Source: Thiothrix phosphatis (GTDB lineage: Bacteria; Pseudomonadota; Gammaproteobacteria; Thiotrichales; Thiotrichaceae). Taken from it: a stretch of DNA of 64,000 bases. The position numbers and the translations under genes are program-made. This document shows, in pieces, positions 50,705 through 58,257 of the stretch (its first letter is position 1; each line of letters begins with the position of its first letter). Under the pieces are notes generated by a model. The model was not told the origin of the DNA. It made no database searches and saw only the letters and a list, made by a program, of their open reading frames with translations. Location of the stretch: contig NZ_JAYMYJ010000029.1 in the NCBI RefSeq assembly GCF_035668035.1, positions 1 through 64,000 of the forward strand. The letters run 5' to 3'.

Positions 50705-50991
50705 ATGTTTTAGAGCAATCACTCGCATCAATCGCCGGATTTGAGCGTCGCGGATACAAGGCAAAGGCTGCTGAACGTCTTGGCGTGTCACCGTGCTCCA
50801 TCTATAGGTGGCAACGGACAGGATTCTCTCCCAATACCGCAACAATCGTCTGGCTTGCAACCGACAAAACCGCCAACCTGCAAGAGCTTATCGAGTTCGG
50901 CGCAAGCTTGGGGGGGGGGTATTACAGGAAAGAAGTTGAAGATCATCAAAGCCATATCCGCTGGCGATTCACCTTACAAGATCGCCGCTGA
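50701..50991 (+). CDS. Second early HTH regulator, interrupted by a G10 tract
   Basis: 96 residues as read. KAKAAERLGVSPCSIYRWQRTGFSPNTATIVWLATD is a Cro/YdaS-like HTH. At 50910-50919 ten G residues occur. After them this frame gives 25 residues of unconvincing sequence, whereas the next frame continues with LKIIKAISAGDSPYKIAAELRTDAAKVMQIAFSLKANKAA to 51058. With 9 G the gene would be one ORF of about 118 residues. Either a homopolymer error or a phase-variable switch. Confidence 0.7.
   Translation: MNVLEQSLASIAGFERRGYKAKAAERLGVSPCSIYRWQRTGFSPNTATIVWLATDKTANLQELIEFGASLGGGYYRKEVEDHQSHIRWRFTLQDRR
50910..50919 (+). repeat. Homopolymeric G10 tract inside the HTH gene
   Basis: Ten consecutive G in an otherwise AT-rich phage region. 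Loss of one G or gain of two fuses the HTH domain to a second downstream domain. Confidence 0.85.
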
Positions 50992-51063
50992 ATTAAGAAC
51001 TGATGCAGCAAAAGTTATGCAGATCGCATTCTCACTAAAAGCCAATAAAGCAGCATAAAAAAA

Positions 51064-51087
51064 CCCGGCATCATGGAGAATGCCGGG
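51064..51087 (+). terminator. Hairpin after the early regulators
   Basis: CCCGGCAT / ATGCCGGG 8-bp stem with an 8-nt loop. No T-run on the plus strand; A6 precedes it, so it would work best in the minus direction. The rest of the gap to 51224 is AT-rich, with AACAAAATTTGTT palindrome at 51191 near a TGTAAA half site. Confidence 0.5.
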
Positions 51088-51224
51088 TGGAAAAGATTTA
51101 TGAGTGTAACCACTAAACATTAAGCTGATCATTTCAATTCAACATCTAGAGGATAGAAAAAATAATACCACAAGATGTTGAAGTTATGTAAACAAAATTT
51201 GTTCATCTTGAAAAGGAAAGATTT

Positions 51225-52418
51225 ATGATTCACCGATCAAAAAGGCAGCATGGATACACTGTTATAGATAATCAGGTATTCCGTGATAACTCCCTATCGT
51301 GGCAAGCAATGGGATTGCTTTGCTATGTGCTATCCAAGCCTGACAACTGGCGAATCCATGCAAAACAACTTATGAACGTCACAAAGGGTACAGCAAAGCA
51401 CACAAAGCGCGATGGCGTATATGCAATCCTGACTGAACTTAAGGATGCCGGGTTTGTGTCAATGCGCCACACTGGGAACGATGGCTACGAATGGAGCGTT
51501 CATGATACTCCAGAAGAAAAACAGATGCCGGATACGGATAAGCCGGATACGGATAAGCCGGATACGGATAAGCCGGATACGGATAAGCCGGACGGTATAA
51601 TAAATACTGAAAGACAAACAAGTACTGACTTAAAACAACCACTGACTGGTAGTAAGGTTGCAGCGCCAGAAAATCACGCGCAAATCGAACAGCATGAAGC
51701 GATGGCAAAACCGCAATCCGCGCCCAGCAAGCTGGGTGCACCCGGCTCGGTCTTGGTGGATGGTGAACAGGTTGAGGCGGAATGGATTCCAGCAAGCGAT
51801 GGTTGGACGTTGCAGGAGATCAGCTCCGATGGCTATCCAGGCATGGCAGAACTTGAAGCAGATGAACACCGCCATCAACCAGGATGGCAAGAGCCGCGCA
51901 AGCATGAAAACCAACACAACCAACAAAACGCTTCAGAATTGCGTATAAACGATTTAAACAGCCAAGAGCTACCCTTGTATGGGTCAATGGCCGATAGCGC
52001 TGTCACAGCCAAAATAGATGGCAAAACGCGGCCTTTGCGCAAGGATGGAAAGCCCGTATCAGACGTGACGTGGCTGTTCATGGCCTACAACGCCGCATAC
52101 CAGGACAAATACGGCATCCAAGCTCCAAGCAGCGCAAAGGCAAACCGGCAGTTGCAGCAGGTGATTGCCCGTATCGGACTTGAATCCGCCCTGGCAGTTG
52201 CCGCCATTTACCCCTACCACACTGGGGCATACTACAACCGCACAGGCCACGGCATTGCATCCATGCTGCAAGACTGCGAGAAGCTACGCATGGAAGCCCT
52301 GACAGGGCGGCGCGTTACTGGCATCAGTGCACAGCAGGATGAGGCCACTGGGCATAACCTTGACGTGATGCGCCGGGTATTGGAGCGGATTGATCTGCAG
52401 GCGGAAAAGGCGGCTTAG
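51225..52418 (+). CDS. Phage replication initiator-like protein (winged-helix N-terminus)
   Basis: 397 residues. The N-terminus (MIHRSKRQHGYTVIDNQVFRDNSLSWQAMGLLCYVLSKPDNW...) is the winged-helix domain common to phage O-like/DnaD-like replication proteins. Then a repeat region of four PDTDK units (about 102-121), an acidic linker and a helical C-terminus (VIARIGLESALAVAAIYPYHTGAYYN) that may bind helicase or loader. AAGGAAAG precedes ATG. Origin of replication may lie within or near the repeat segment, as in lambdoid O genes (inference). Confidence 0.75.
   Translation: MIHRSKRQHGYTVIDNQVFRDNSLSWQAMGLLCYVLSKPDNWRIHAKQLMNVTKGTAKHTKRDGVYAILTELKDAGFVSMRHTGNDGYEWSVHDTPEEKQMPDTDKPDTDKPDTDKPDTDKPDGIINTERQTSTDLKQPLTGSKVAAPENHAQIEQHEAMAKPQSAPSKLGAPGSVLVDGEQVEAEWIPASDGWTLQEISSDGYPGMAELEADEHRHQPGWQEPRKHENQHNQQNASELRINDLNSQELPLYGSMADSAVTAKIDGKTRPLRKDGKPVSDVTWLFMAYNAAYQDKYGIQAPSSAKANRQLQQVIARIGLESALAVAAIYPYHTGAYYNRTGHGIASMLQDCEKLRMEALTGRRVTGISAQQDEATGHNLDVMRRVLERIDLQAEKAA
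51528..51587 (+). repeat. Four 15-bp direct repeats in the replication gene
   Basis: CCGGATACGGATAAG repeated four times without mismatch, encoding PDTDK units. In lambda the iterons of ori lie inside the O gene at a similar place; a similar role here is only possible. Confidence 0.85.
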
Positions 52419-52429
52419 TTTGCCCATCG

Positions 52430-52440
52430 TGTAAACTTTT
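52430..52440 (+). promoter_or_regulatory. Repeated 11-mer TGTAAACTTTT, copy 2
   Basis: 10 nt upstream of ATG 52451 of the PAPS-reductase-like gene, which lacks a ribosome site. Confidence 0.4.
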
Positions 52441-52450
52441 TAACTAAAAA

Positions 52451-53239
52451 ATGAAAACTAATTGTCATGTGATTGTTATGAAAATTGATATTGTCGTTCC
52501 TGTATCAGGAGGAAAGGACTCTCAAGCATGTCTAAAGCTGGCTATTGAAAAGCATGGCTCGGACAAAGTGTTGGGTTTGTTTTGTGATACTCAGTTTGAG
52601 CATCCACTCACATATCAACACGTTGACAAAATGAAAGAGTTATATGGCGTTAACATTGAAAGGATTTGCCTTGGGTCTGTTCCAGATGTTGTGCGTAGAT
52701 ACAAGAGGTTCCCCGGTGGAGGTGCGCGTCACTGCACAAAAGAACTGAAGATAATCCCATCAAAACGCTGGTACGTTGATTTTGCGAAAAAGAATGGTGG
52801 TTTTGATGTGTGGTACGGGATGAGGGGTGGTGAATCTAACGCAAGAATGAAACGATATTCAGATAAAGTCAGCATGGAGCGTTATCCACCTAACGACGTT
52901 TTGGCCGACTATCCAAAGTCGTTGCATAAAAATGGAGTATGTTTCGTTCTTCCAATTCTGGATTGGAGCGAATCCAATGTGTTTGACTTTCTGGACGGTC
53001 ATGAAAATCCGCTATATCGAATGGGGGAAAAGCGCGTTGGTTGCTTCCCGTGTCTAGCCGGTGGAGACGCATCTAAAGAGCATTCTTTCAACATGGACGA
53101 ATTTGGTAGGCAGCAGCGTGAAGTTGTTAGGGTGCTTGAAGGCGAGTTAGGCCGTAGCATCTGGACAAGCAAAGGTGGGTGGCTGCGAAACGAAGCGCCA
53201 CAACTGGACTTTGGCGGCTGCTCATTTTGCTCAATGTGA
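52451..53239 (+). CDS. PAPS-reductase-like PP-loop protein
   Basis: 262 residues. PP-loop SGGKDSQACLKLA near the N-terminus, CDTQFEHPLTYQHVD, RHCTKELKIIP, and two C-terminal Cys pairs (VGCFPCLAGG; GGCSFCSM) that may hold an Fe-S or zinc site. Adenylyl-transfer ATPase family that includes PAPS reductases and DndC. In phages, homologues are common but of unknown role. No ribosome site before ATG 52451 or 52478; TGTAAACTTTT lies 10 nt upstream of the first. Confidence 0.8.
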   Translation: MKTNCHVIVMKIDIVVPVSGGKDSQACLKLAIEKHGSDKVLGLFCDTQFEHPLTYQHVDKMKELYGVNIERICLGSVPDVVRRYKRFPGGGARHCTKELKIIPSKRWYVDFAKKNGGFDVWYGMRGGESNARMKRYSDKVSMERYPPNDVLADYPKSLHKNGVCFVLPILDWSESNVFDFLDGHENPLYRMGEKRVGCFPCLAGGDASKEHSFNMDEFGRQQREVVRVLEGELGRSIWTSKGGWLRNEAPQLDFGGCSFCSM

Positions 53240-53263
53240 CGCTTTGTATTCCGTTCGTCCGTA

Positions 53264-53306
53264 ATGTAAAAAAAAGATTTACAAATATTTGTGTTTTTGC
53301 GATGAT
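53264..53306 (+). promoter_or_regulatory. Phage promoter-operator P4
   Basis: TGTAAAAAAAAGATTTACA at 53265-53283, TTTACA as -35, 17 bp spacer, -10 GATGAT at 53301. Reads into the assembly gap. Confidence 0.65.
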
Positions 53307-53316
53307 GTCCACATCA

Positions 53317-53416
53317 NNNNNNNNNNNNNNNNNNNNNNNNNNNNNNNNNNNNNNNNNNNNNNNNNNNNNNNNNNNNNNNNNNNNNNNNNNNNNNNNNNNN
53401 NNNNNNNNNNNNNNNN
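53317..53416. other. Assembly gap of 100 N
   Basis: Exactly 100 unknown bases, so length is nominal. Flanks do not overlap each other. Missing DNA should contain the start of the gene that ends at 53678. Confidence 0.95.
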
Positions 53417-53678
53417 TGCCGACGTATTTTATGCTACTCCTAGCGTAGCTACATCGAATTACATGATTTTCGCAACTTGCACACACATTAAAATAGGCTG
53501 CCAATTCCATTCATTAAAAGACTGGTTGTCATTTAATGACAGGCGAATTGCCGAAATGGACGGCAAAAGAGCCTTAAAATTCTGGAAGCTTTGGAAGCCA
53601 ATTTTACAAGAAATAGCAATCGAGCGTGGATGGTTGAATGCTGAGACTGAAGTTTCAGAAGTGCAGACAGAATCATGA
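53417..53678 (+). CDS. Phage protein, 5' end lost in the gap
   Basis: Open from the gap edge. The C-terminal part HSLKDWLSFNDRRIAEMDGKRALKFWKLWKPILQEIAIERGWL is helical and Trp-rich. ATG 53463 is possible but has no ribosome site. Ends with an ATGA overlap to the next gene. Function unknown. Confidence 0.55.
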
Positions 53679-54433
53679 GTCCAGATCAAAAAAAAGAACT
53701 GGCAGTACAGATAACTGCAACAGCCGAGGTTATGAGTTTGCGTTTATCGGAAAACGCATTGCTCATGATGGTTGAAGACTTAAGCGCGTATAGCCTTGAT
53801 GCTGTTCGCGCTGCACTGAAAAGAACAAGGCGCGAATGCAAGCGCCTTACAATCGCGGATGTCATTGAGCGAATAAATGATGGTCGGCCTACGCCAGAGC
53901 AGGCGTGGGCTGGATTGCCAAGGTCTGAGCATGAAACTGCGCTGCTGACTGCTGAGATGATGTCAGGTTTGTCTGTGGCTGCACCGTTGATTGATGCTGG
54001 TGAGATGATTCAAGCGCGGATAGCATTCCTTGAGGTTTACCGGGCTGAATGCGCAAGAGCGCGGGCAGACATTACGCCTGTCAAATGGTCTGTTTCGCTA
54101 GGTTTTGACATCGAGCATAGGGAAAAGGTGCTGGCATTGGCTGTGCAGACAGGTAAGCTACAGCGTGAATATGCCATTAGCCTTCTTCCTCAGAGATCAC
54201 CGACGAAAGCAGGCTGCGCACTGATAAGCACGGCAACGGCAATTGCTGATCAGCTGCCTATCATTGCGCAACAAGACGATGCACTAACATCGCCAGCTCT
54301 TGCATCGAAACAGGTCAATGAGTACCAGGAACAATGTAGACTCAACGCCGAACAAGCTGGGGCAATCCTTAAAGATGCTTTTTGGAGTGGCATTGAAAAA
54401 GGACGTGAAGATAAAAAGAAGGTGGCAGCATGA
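53675..54433 (+). CDS. Phage replication-associated helical protein
   Basis: 252 residues. The N-terminus (QKKELAVQITATAEVMSLRLSENALLMMVEDLSAYSLDAVRAALKRTRREC...LTIADVIERINDGRPTPEQAW) is the pattern of phage replication-region proteins that feed or load the helicase (replicative helicase loader/inhibitor-like). No Walker motif, so not a DnaC-type ATPase. Overlaps neighbours by 4 nt on both sides. Confidence 0.6.
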   Translation: MSPDQKKELAVQITATAEVMSLRLSENALLMMVEDLSAYSLDAVRAALKRTRRECKRLTIADVIERINDGRPTPEQAWAGLPRSEHETALLTAEMMSGLSVAAPLIDAGEMIQARIAFLEVYRAECARARADITPVKWSVSLGFDIEHREKVLALAVQTGKLQREYAISLLPQRSPTKAGCALISTATAIADQLPIIAQQDDALTSPALASKQVNEYQEQCRLNAEQAGAILKDAFWSGIEKGREDKKKVAA

Positions 54434-54717
54434 AAATGATAAATGACTGGTGGTTTGCAATATCAAAACGTCCAGAATTCCGCAGGCAGAAGACTGGAAA
54501 ACACATTCAGCAAATCATTATTGCAGAGCAAGCCGGTGTTCACCTGAACACATTAAGGCGTGTACTGCAAACAGGAGATTGCCGTGTTGATACTCTTCAG
54601 GCATTGCTGAAGGCAACTGGCTTTGAATTGCGAATTATTGAAATCGAAACAGGGCAACCTGTTGAATTTTCCGCTATTGAGAATGAGGTTGGATTGCGCC
54701 ATTCGTCTTCTTTGTGA
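54430..54717 (+). CDS. XRE-like HTH protein
   Basis: 95 residues. IIIAEQAGVHLNTLRRVLQTGDCRVDTLQALLKATGFELRIIEIE is a helix-turn-helix with the usual fourth-helix DTLQALLKATG signature of XRE antitoxin-like regulators. Last gene of the P4 unit, overlapping by 4 nt. May regulate P5 immediately downstream. Confidence 0.72.
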   Translation: MKMINDWWFAISKRPEFRRQKTGKHIQQIIIAEQAGVHLNTLRRVLQTGDCRVDTLQALLKATGFELRIIEIETGQPVEFSAIENEVGLRHSSSL

Positions 54718-54722
54718 CCTAT

Positions 54723-54764
54723 ATGTAAAAAAAAGATTTACAACTTTTTGTTACAATGTATAAT
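54723..54764 (+). promoter_or_regulatory. Phage promoter-operator P5
   Basis: TGTAAAAAAAAGATTTACA at 54724-54742, TTTACA as -35, 16 bp spacer and a perfect -10 TATAAT at 54759-54764. The best promoter of the set. Confidence 0.85.
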
Positions 54765-54800
54765 GAGCACATCAAGATCAAAAACAAAGAGGTATCAAAA

Positions 54801-54980
54801 ATGATTAATTCAAATGTACATGACGAGATGGACGCACCATCATTCTGGATGAACCCAAAAGCTTTTTCTGAAAGCACTTTTGAAAAACTTGATGAAATGT
54901 ATTTCGATGGTGATCTTGATGGAATGGATGCCGGTGATGTGTTTAGCGTTGCTGTTGAGATAGAAGCAGAACAAGAATAA
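54801..54980 (+). CDS. Small acidic phage protein
   Basis: 59 residues, strongly acidic (FEKLDEMYFDGDLDGMDAGDVFSVAVEIEAEQE), a composition seen in DNA-mimic and anti-host early proteins, without further support. AGAGGTATCAAAA precedes ATG 54801. First gene after P5. Confidence 0.65.
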   Translation: MINSNVHDEMDAPSFWMNPKAFSESTFEKLDEMYFDGDLDGMDAGDVFSVAVEIEAEQE

Positions 54981-55071
54981 ACCTTCCTTTAAAAATTCCT
55001 TTAAGTCTTCCGGTTAAATTCTGGAAGACTTGCGGGAAAAGTTTAAAACAATGAAGCCAGGAGCAATTGAA

Positions 55072-55617
55072 ATGAGTGAAGAAGTTAAAACAGGACTTAA
55101 TGAATTAAAAGCGGCAATGGAAGCCGCGCAAAAGGACGCGCTTTGTATTTCCAGCACGTACTTGTCGCTTGATAACCTGAGCGCTGGAACTGTAATCAAT
55201 GCATTCCACCTAGCTTATAAGTATGAAATGGAAGACAAGCTTGACGAAAAGACAGGCGCAATTGTTCCGACGCCGCGCCATACAGTCATGTTCCTTGCAT
55301 TTGAAAATGGAACGTTCAAGATTTACGTTTCAAGTTCCAAAGTTCTGGCGGAAACTATCGGGTCTTTCGGAATCGAACCGCTTACCGCAATCCAGATCAA
55401 ATATCTTGGACGAAAGGGAACAGCCAGCCGAAAGTATGGAGCATGGGAAGTTGGTATTTTGCCTGTAAACCTGTCTCAGTTTGAGCATCTTCTCCCGTCG
55501 CACTTCAAGCCGATAATGACTATGGCGAAAAACACAAAGTCCGCACAACTTGCGCAACTCATGGCGACAACATCAGAGGAGGATGCTCATGTTGCACTCA
55601 CTCACCAGCCTGAGTGA
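55072..55617 (+). CDS. Phage protein upstream of the exonuclease
   Basis: 181 residues from ATG 55072, which follows AGGAGC. KYEMEDKLDEKTGAIVPTPRHTVMFLAFENGTFKIYVSSSKVL...IQIKYLGRKGTASRKYGAWEVGIL is beta-rich and could be an OB-type or single-strand-binding fold. Position beside a YqaJ nuclease fits a recombination partner. Not recognised. Confidence 0.65.
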   Translation: MSEEVKTGLNELKAAMEAAQKDALCISSTYLSLDNLSAGTVINAFHLAYKYEMEDKLDEKTGAIVPTPRHTVMFLAFENGTFKIYVSSSKVLAETIGSFGIEPLTAIQIKYLGRKGTASRKYGAWEVGILPVNLSQFEHLLPSHFKPIMTMAKNTKSAQLAQLMATTSEEDAHVALTHQPE

Positions 55618-56350
55618 TAGCGCATCAGTTGGGGCGGGCTTACCGCCTTCACTGGCTACGCTTTCAGACCTAACAAATGTTTTTGCAATGCAGCCGGTAT
55701 CGGTTGCGGAATCGCCAGAAATAAAATGGAAAAAACAGCGATGGGGGAAATTCAGTGCTTCAATGTTCGGAAAGCTGTTTGTTTCCGGGAGAGGAAAAGG
55801 TGAGGTGTTCGGAAAAACGGCTCATGACTACATTGAAAAGATCGCAGCCCAACGGATCACTAATTTCAATCTTGAGGATGAATTTACTACCGCATACATT
55901 GAAGCTGGCAAAGAGCGGGAAGCGGAGGCCATCCAGCGCTTTGCGGATAAAACCGGGCTGGAACTGTACATGACAGGCAATAGCCAGGAATTCATTGTTT
56001 CTGCTTGTGGTAATTATGGCTGCACACCTGATGGGCTGATTGGTATGGATGCCGGTATCGAGGCCAAAGCGCCAAAATACTCAACCCATGTGCGCTACCT
56101 GAGCCGCATCAAAACCGCAGATGATTTACTGCTGGAATGCCCTGATTACTACTGGCAGTGCATCGGCGGCATGGAATTGACTGGACGTGATGTGTGGCAC
56201 TGGTTTTCGTTTCATCCAGAAATGATGGATGAGGAGCATAAGCTGCATATTGTTGAAATTCGCAGGGATGAAAAGGAAATCAAGCGCTTGAGAGATCGCC
56301 TTAGCATGGCGATTGAATGCCGTGATATTTTTTTGAGAGGCATAGAATGA
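55589..56350 (+). CDS. YqaJ/lambda-exo-like nuclease
   Basis: 253 residues. PD-(D/E)XK core: CGNYGCTPDGLIGMDAGIEAKAP gives Asp and EAK, preceded by the conserved RWGKFSASMFGKLF and AGKEREAEAIQRF. 5'-3' exonuclease for single-strand annealing recombination. Start 55589 chosen for spacing to GAGGAGG; overlaps the upstream gene by 29 bp. Confidence 0.82.
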   Translation: MLHSLTSLSDSASVGAGLPPSLATLSDLTNVFAMQPVSVAESPEIKWKKQRWGKFSASMFGKLFVSGRGKGEVFGKTAHDYIEKIAAQRITNFNLEDEFTTAYIEAGKEREAEAIQRFADKTGLELYMTGNSQEFIVSACGNYGCTPDGLIGMDAGIEAKAPKYSTHVRYLSRIKTADDLLLECPDYYWQCIGGMELTGRDVWHWFSFHPEMMDEEHKLHIVEIRRDEKEIKRLRDRLSMAIECRDIFLRGIE

Positions 56351-56607
56351 GTGATTATTACAGAAACATTCAAAATTTCTTGATTTCCAGCCATGGCAAA
56401 GACATGGCTATTCAGGAAGGAACGAAAGCCGTAGTTGCCGCGATGAATAGCGAAAATCCAACAGAAGTAATTACGATGCAAATTTTAATGCTTTCAGCAA
56501 CTTTGCGGGGAATTGAGGGAAGTGATTTCGCTAATGGTTTTCTTGGTGCTTGTATGGAATCAAAGGATGTCATTGTTCCAATTCTTGAAGGCGCTGCAAT
56601 TCATTGA
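56347..56607 (+). CDS. Small phage protein
   Basis: 86 residues, soluble, helical (GTKAVVAAMNSENPTEVITMQILMLSATLRGIEGSDFANGFLGACMESKD). ATGA overlap with the exonuclease gene. Unknown. Confidence 0.65.
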   Translation: MSDYYRNIQNFLISSHGKDMAIQEGTKAVVAAMNSENPTEVITMQILMLSATLRGIEGSDFANGFLGACMESKDVIVPILEGAAIH

Positions 56608-56630
56608 TGAAACATCCTTTTGTCATAAAG

Positions 56631-56672
56631 TGTAAAAAAAAGATTTACACAATAAGTTAAAAAAGACATACT
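56631..56672 (+). promoter_or_regulatory. Phage promoter-operator P6 with long leader
   Basis: TGTAAAAAAAAGATTTACA at 56631-56649, 17 bp spacer, -10 CATACT at 56667. The transcript would have a leader of about 145 nt before ATG 56827 with a CCAGC/GCTGG hairpin near 56705 and no ORF of note. A small RNA or regulatory leader is possible. Confidence 0.7.
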
Positions 56673-56826
56673 ACACACATAGCACGACGCTACGCACACA
56701 CAGCCAGCAGGAAGCTGGTGAGGATTCGGGGAGGTGGAAGAATCCAAAATGTTAAAGGTTAAGAAGTGGTGCGGTACACAGTCCTTTGCAGAGTGCTAAA
56801 ACTTTAAATCACAAGAGGTTTTTACA

Positions 56827-57015
56827 ATGGATGAAATCGCAAATCTGATGGAAGAAATTGAACTGATGCGTGAAGAGTTCTTCGCGGCGGATGACATGGA
56901 AACACGATTGGAAATTTCATTTGCTATTTCCGATCTTGAAGATCAGCTTTTAAAGGCGCGGATGCGTGAGACTGAAGGTGTGACCCCATGGGTGTTCATG
57001 GGTATTAGCAAATAA
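56827..57015 (+). CDS. Small acidic coiled-coil phage protein
   Basis: 62 residues, Glu/Met-rich helix (MDEIANLMEEIELMREEFFAADDMETRLEISFAISDLEDQLLKARM). Its last 12 codons lie in the 55-nt segment that reappears after the gap at 57135. CACAAGAGG precedes ATG. Confidence 0.6.
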   Translation: MDEIANLMEEIELMREEFFAADDMETRLEISFAISDLEDQLLKARMRETEGVTPWVFMGISK

Positions 57016-57034
57016 ATAACCTTGTTCCTGCCCA

Positions 57035-57134
57035 NNNNNNNNNNNNNNNNNNNNNNNNNNNNNNNNNNNNNNNNNNNNNNNNNNNNNNNNNNNNNNNNNN
57101 NNNNNNNNNNNNNNNNNNNNNNNNNNNNNNNNNN
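57035..57134. other. Assembly gap of 100 N flanked by a 55-nt duplication
   Basis: 56980-57034 and 57135-57189 are identical over 55 nt, directly abutting the N block. This is the pattern of two contigs that overlap by one assembly k-mer and were not merged. Probably no DNA is missing, and the copy after the gap is the same molecule. Confidence 0.9.
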
Positions 57135-57243
57135 GTGACCCCATGGGTGTTCATGGGTATTAGCAAATAAATAACCTTGTTCCTGCCCATTTTGGAGAGT
57201 GGGCAGGCGCAAGATGAACTTAGAAAGGAGATGTTAAAACAAT

Positions 57244-57651
57244 ATGGAGAACGTAAAGGAAATGATGCGGGCTGCTGATGTCGCAAAACGTATTGGAATT
57301 CAGACTGCAAAAGTATTTGAAATGGTTCGCTGTGGAGAATTCAATAATTTTGATGGACAGACTTTCACTGGGGCGCACCTGTGGAAGCGTGAAACTGTCA
57401 ATCAGTGGATTGAGAAGCATCCTGAATGGATTACGCCAGTAAATGAACAAGACGTTTGCGCGGCTGACGTTTGCGCAATTCTCGGCATAAGCATGACTGC
57501 TATGTATCGCTGGATTGATGCTGGAAAACTTCCACAACCTGCACTTGTTCGCAGGGTTGATCAAGGCGGTAATTTTTACGGTGGCCTGATGAAAGTCTGG
57601 AAGCGAGAAGATGTGATTAATATCAGGAGTGGCGCAAATGCAAAGCAGTAA
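57244..57651 (+). CDS. Double HTH (excisionase/AlpA-like) regulator
   Basis: 135 residues. Two MerR/AlpA-like winged HTH units: RAADVAKRIGIQTAKVFEMVRCGEF...HLWKRETVNQWIEKHP and DVCAADVCAILGISMTAMYRWIDAGKLPQP...VWKREDVINI. Each has the W-K-RE-V wing. Likely a late or middle regulator. AAGGAG precedes ATG. Confidence 0.75.
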   Translation: MENVKEMMRAADVAKRIGIQTAKVFEMVRCGEFNNFDGQTFTGAHLWKRETVNQWIEKHPEWITPVNEQDVCAADVCAILGISMTAMYRWIDAGKLPQPALVRRVDQGGNFYGGLMKVWKREDVINIRSGANAKQ

Positions 57652-58021
57652 GCAGGTCGGCGGAACACACTATACAGGAGCAAGCATCCAGCCGTTTGAC
57701 GTGATGCGCGAAAGCCTGACCCGTGAAGAGTGGCTGGGCTACCTGAAAGGCAACGTCATCAAGTACATGATGCGCCACCACAGGAAAGGCGGCGATGAAG
57801 ACCTGAAGAAGGCGCACCACTACTCGGAGGTGTTGCAGGCTGAAATGCTCAATGATGGGTTTTGCGGTGAGATTATCGGCTTTGCAGGTGCGGAATTTCC
57901 TGAAAAGCCGGTGTATCGCTGCAACTCAGTTGATATGTGTCATGCCCGCGCTTGTGCAGGGTGTGAATTTTCGGTTTTGGTTGAGAAAAAAGAGGTATTG
58001 AAAGATGAAAACAGGACTTAA
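57638..58021 (+). CDS. DUF3310-like phage protein with Cys-rich tail
   Basis: 127 residues. GGTHYTGASIQPFDVMRESLTREEWLGYLKGNVIKYMMRHHRKGGDEDLKKAHHYSEVL is the DUF3310 signature, associated with phage nucleotide metabolism. The tail YRCNSVDMCHARACAGCEF has four Cys. ATG at 57638 follows AGGAG. Overlaps upstream and downstream genes. Confidence 0.8.
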   Translation: MQSSKQVGGTHYTGASIQPFDVMRESLTREEWLGYLKGNVIKYMMRHHRKGGDEDLKKAHHYSEVLQAEMLNDGFCGEIIGFAGAEFPEKPVYRCNSVDMCHARACAGCEFSVLVEKKEVLKDENRT

Positions 58022-58201
58022 TCAAGAATTGATTTTCGACGGCGAAAGCGCCAGAGACATCAAGACGGCAAAATCCATGATGTTGCCGGACATCACGGCC
58101 TTGACCTAGGCGGCGCAATCACGGAAAAGCTGCGCTACAACGCGAAACGGGCAGACCACAAGCCAGAAAACCGGGCGAAGGACGGCGGCAAGCGCTACTA
58201 A
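58005..58201 (+). pseudogene. Small phage gene with probable frameshift
   Basis: ATG 58005 behind AGAGGTATTGAAAG opens a frame of 34 codons to 58109. A second frame ending at 58201 reads DVAGHHGLDLGGAITEKLRY and on to a basic C-terminus (DGGKRY), which looks more like protein than the first frame's end. A shift near 58078 joins them into about 65 residues. Sequencing error or decay. Confidence 0.35.
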
Positions 58202-58227
58202 TCAGATCAATTTCAAACCAAACACAA

Positions 58228-58256
58228 GCCGGGCACATCCCGGCCTTTCCGTTTTT
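58228..58256 (+). terminator. Rho-independent terminator before the lysis genes
   Basis: GCCGGG / CCCGGC with a 5-nt loop, then CTTTCCGTTTTTA. Separates the P6 unit from the endolysin gene. Confidence 0.8.
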
Positions 58257-58257
58257 A

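Noticed and set aside
56980..57189. 55-nt direct repeats as target-site duplication or transposon ends
   Set aside because: They abut the N block exactly on both sides, the signature of an unmerged contig overlap.
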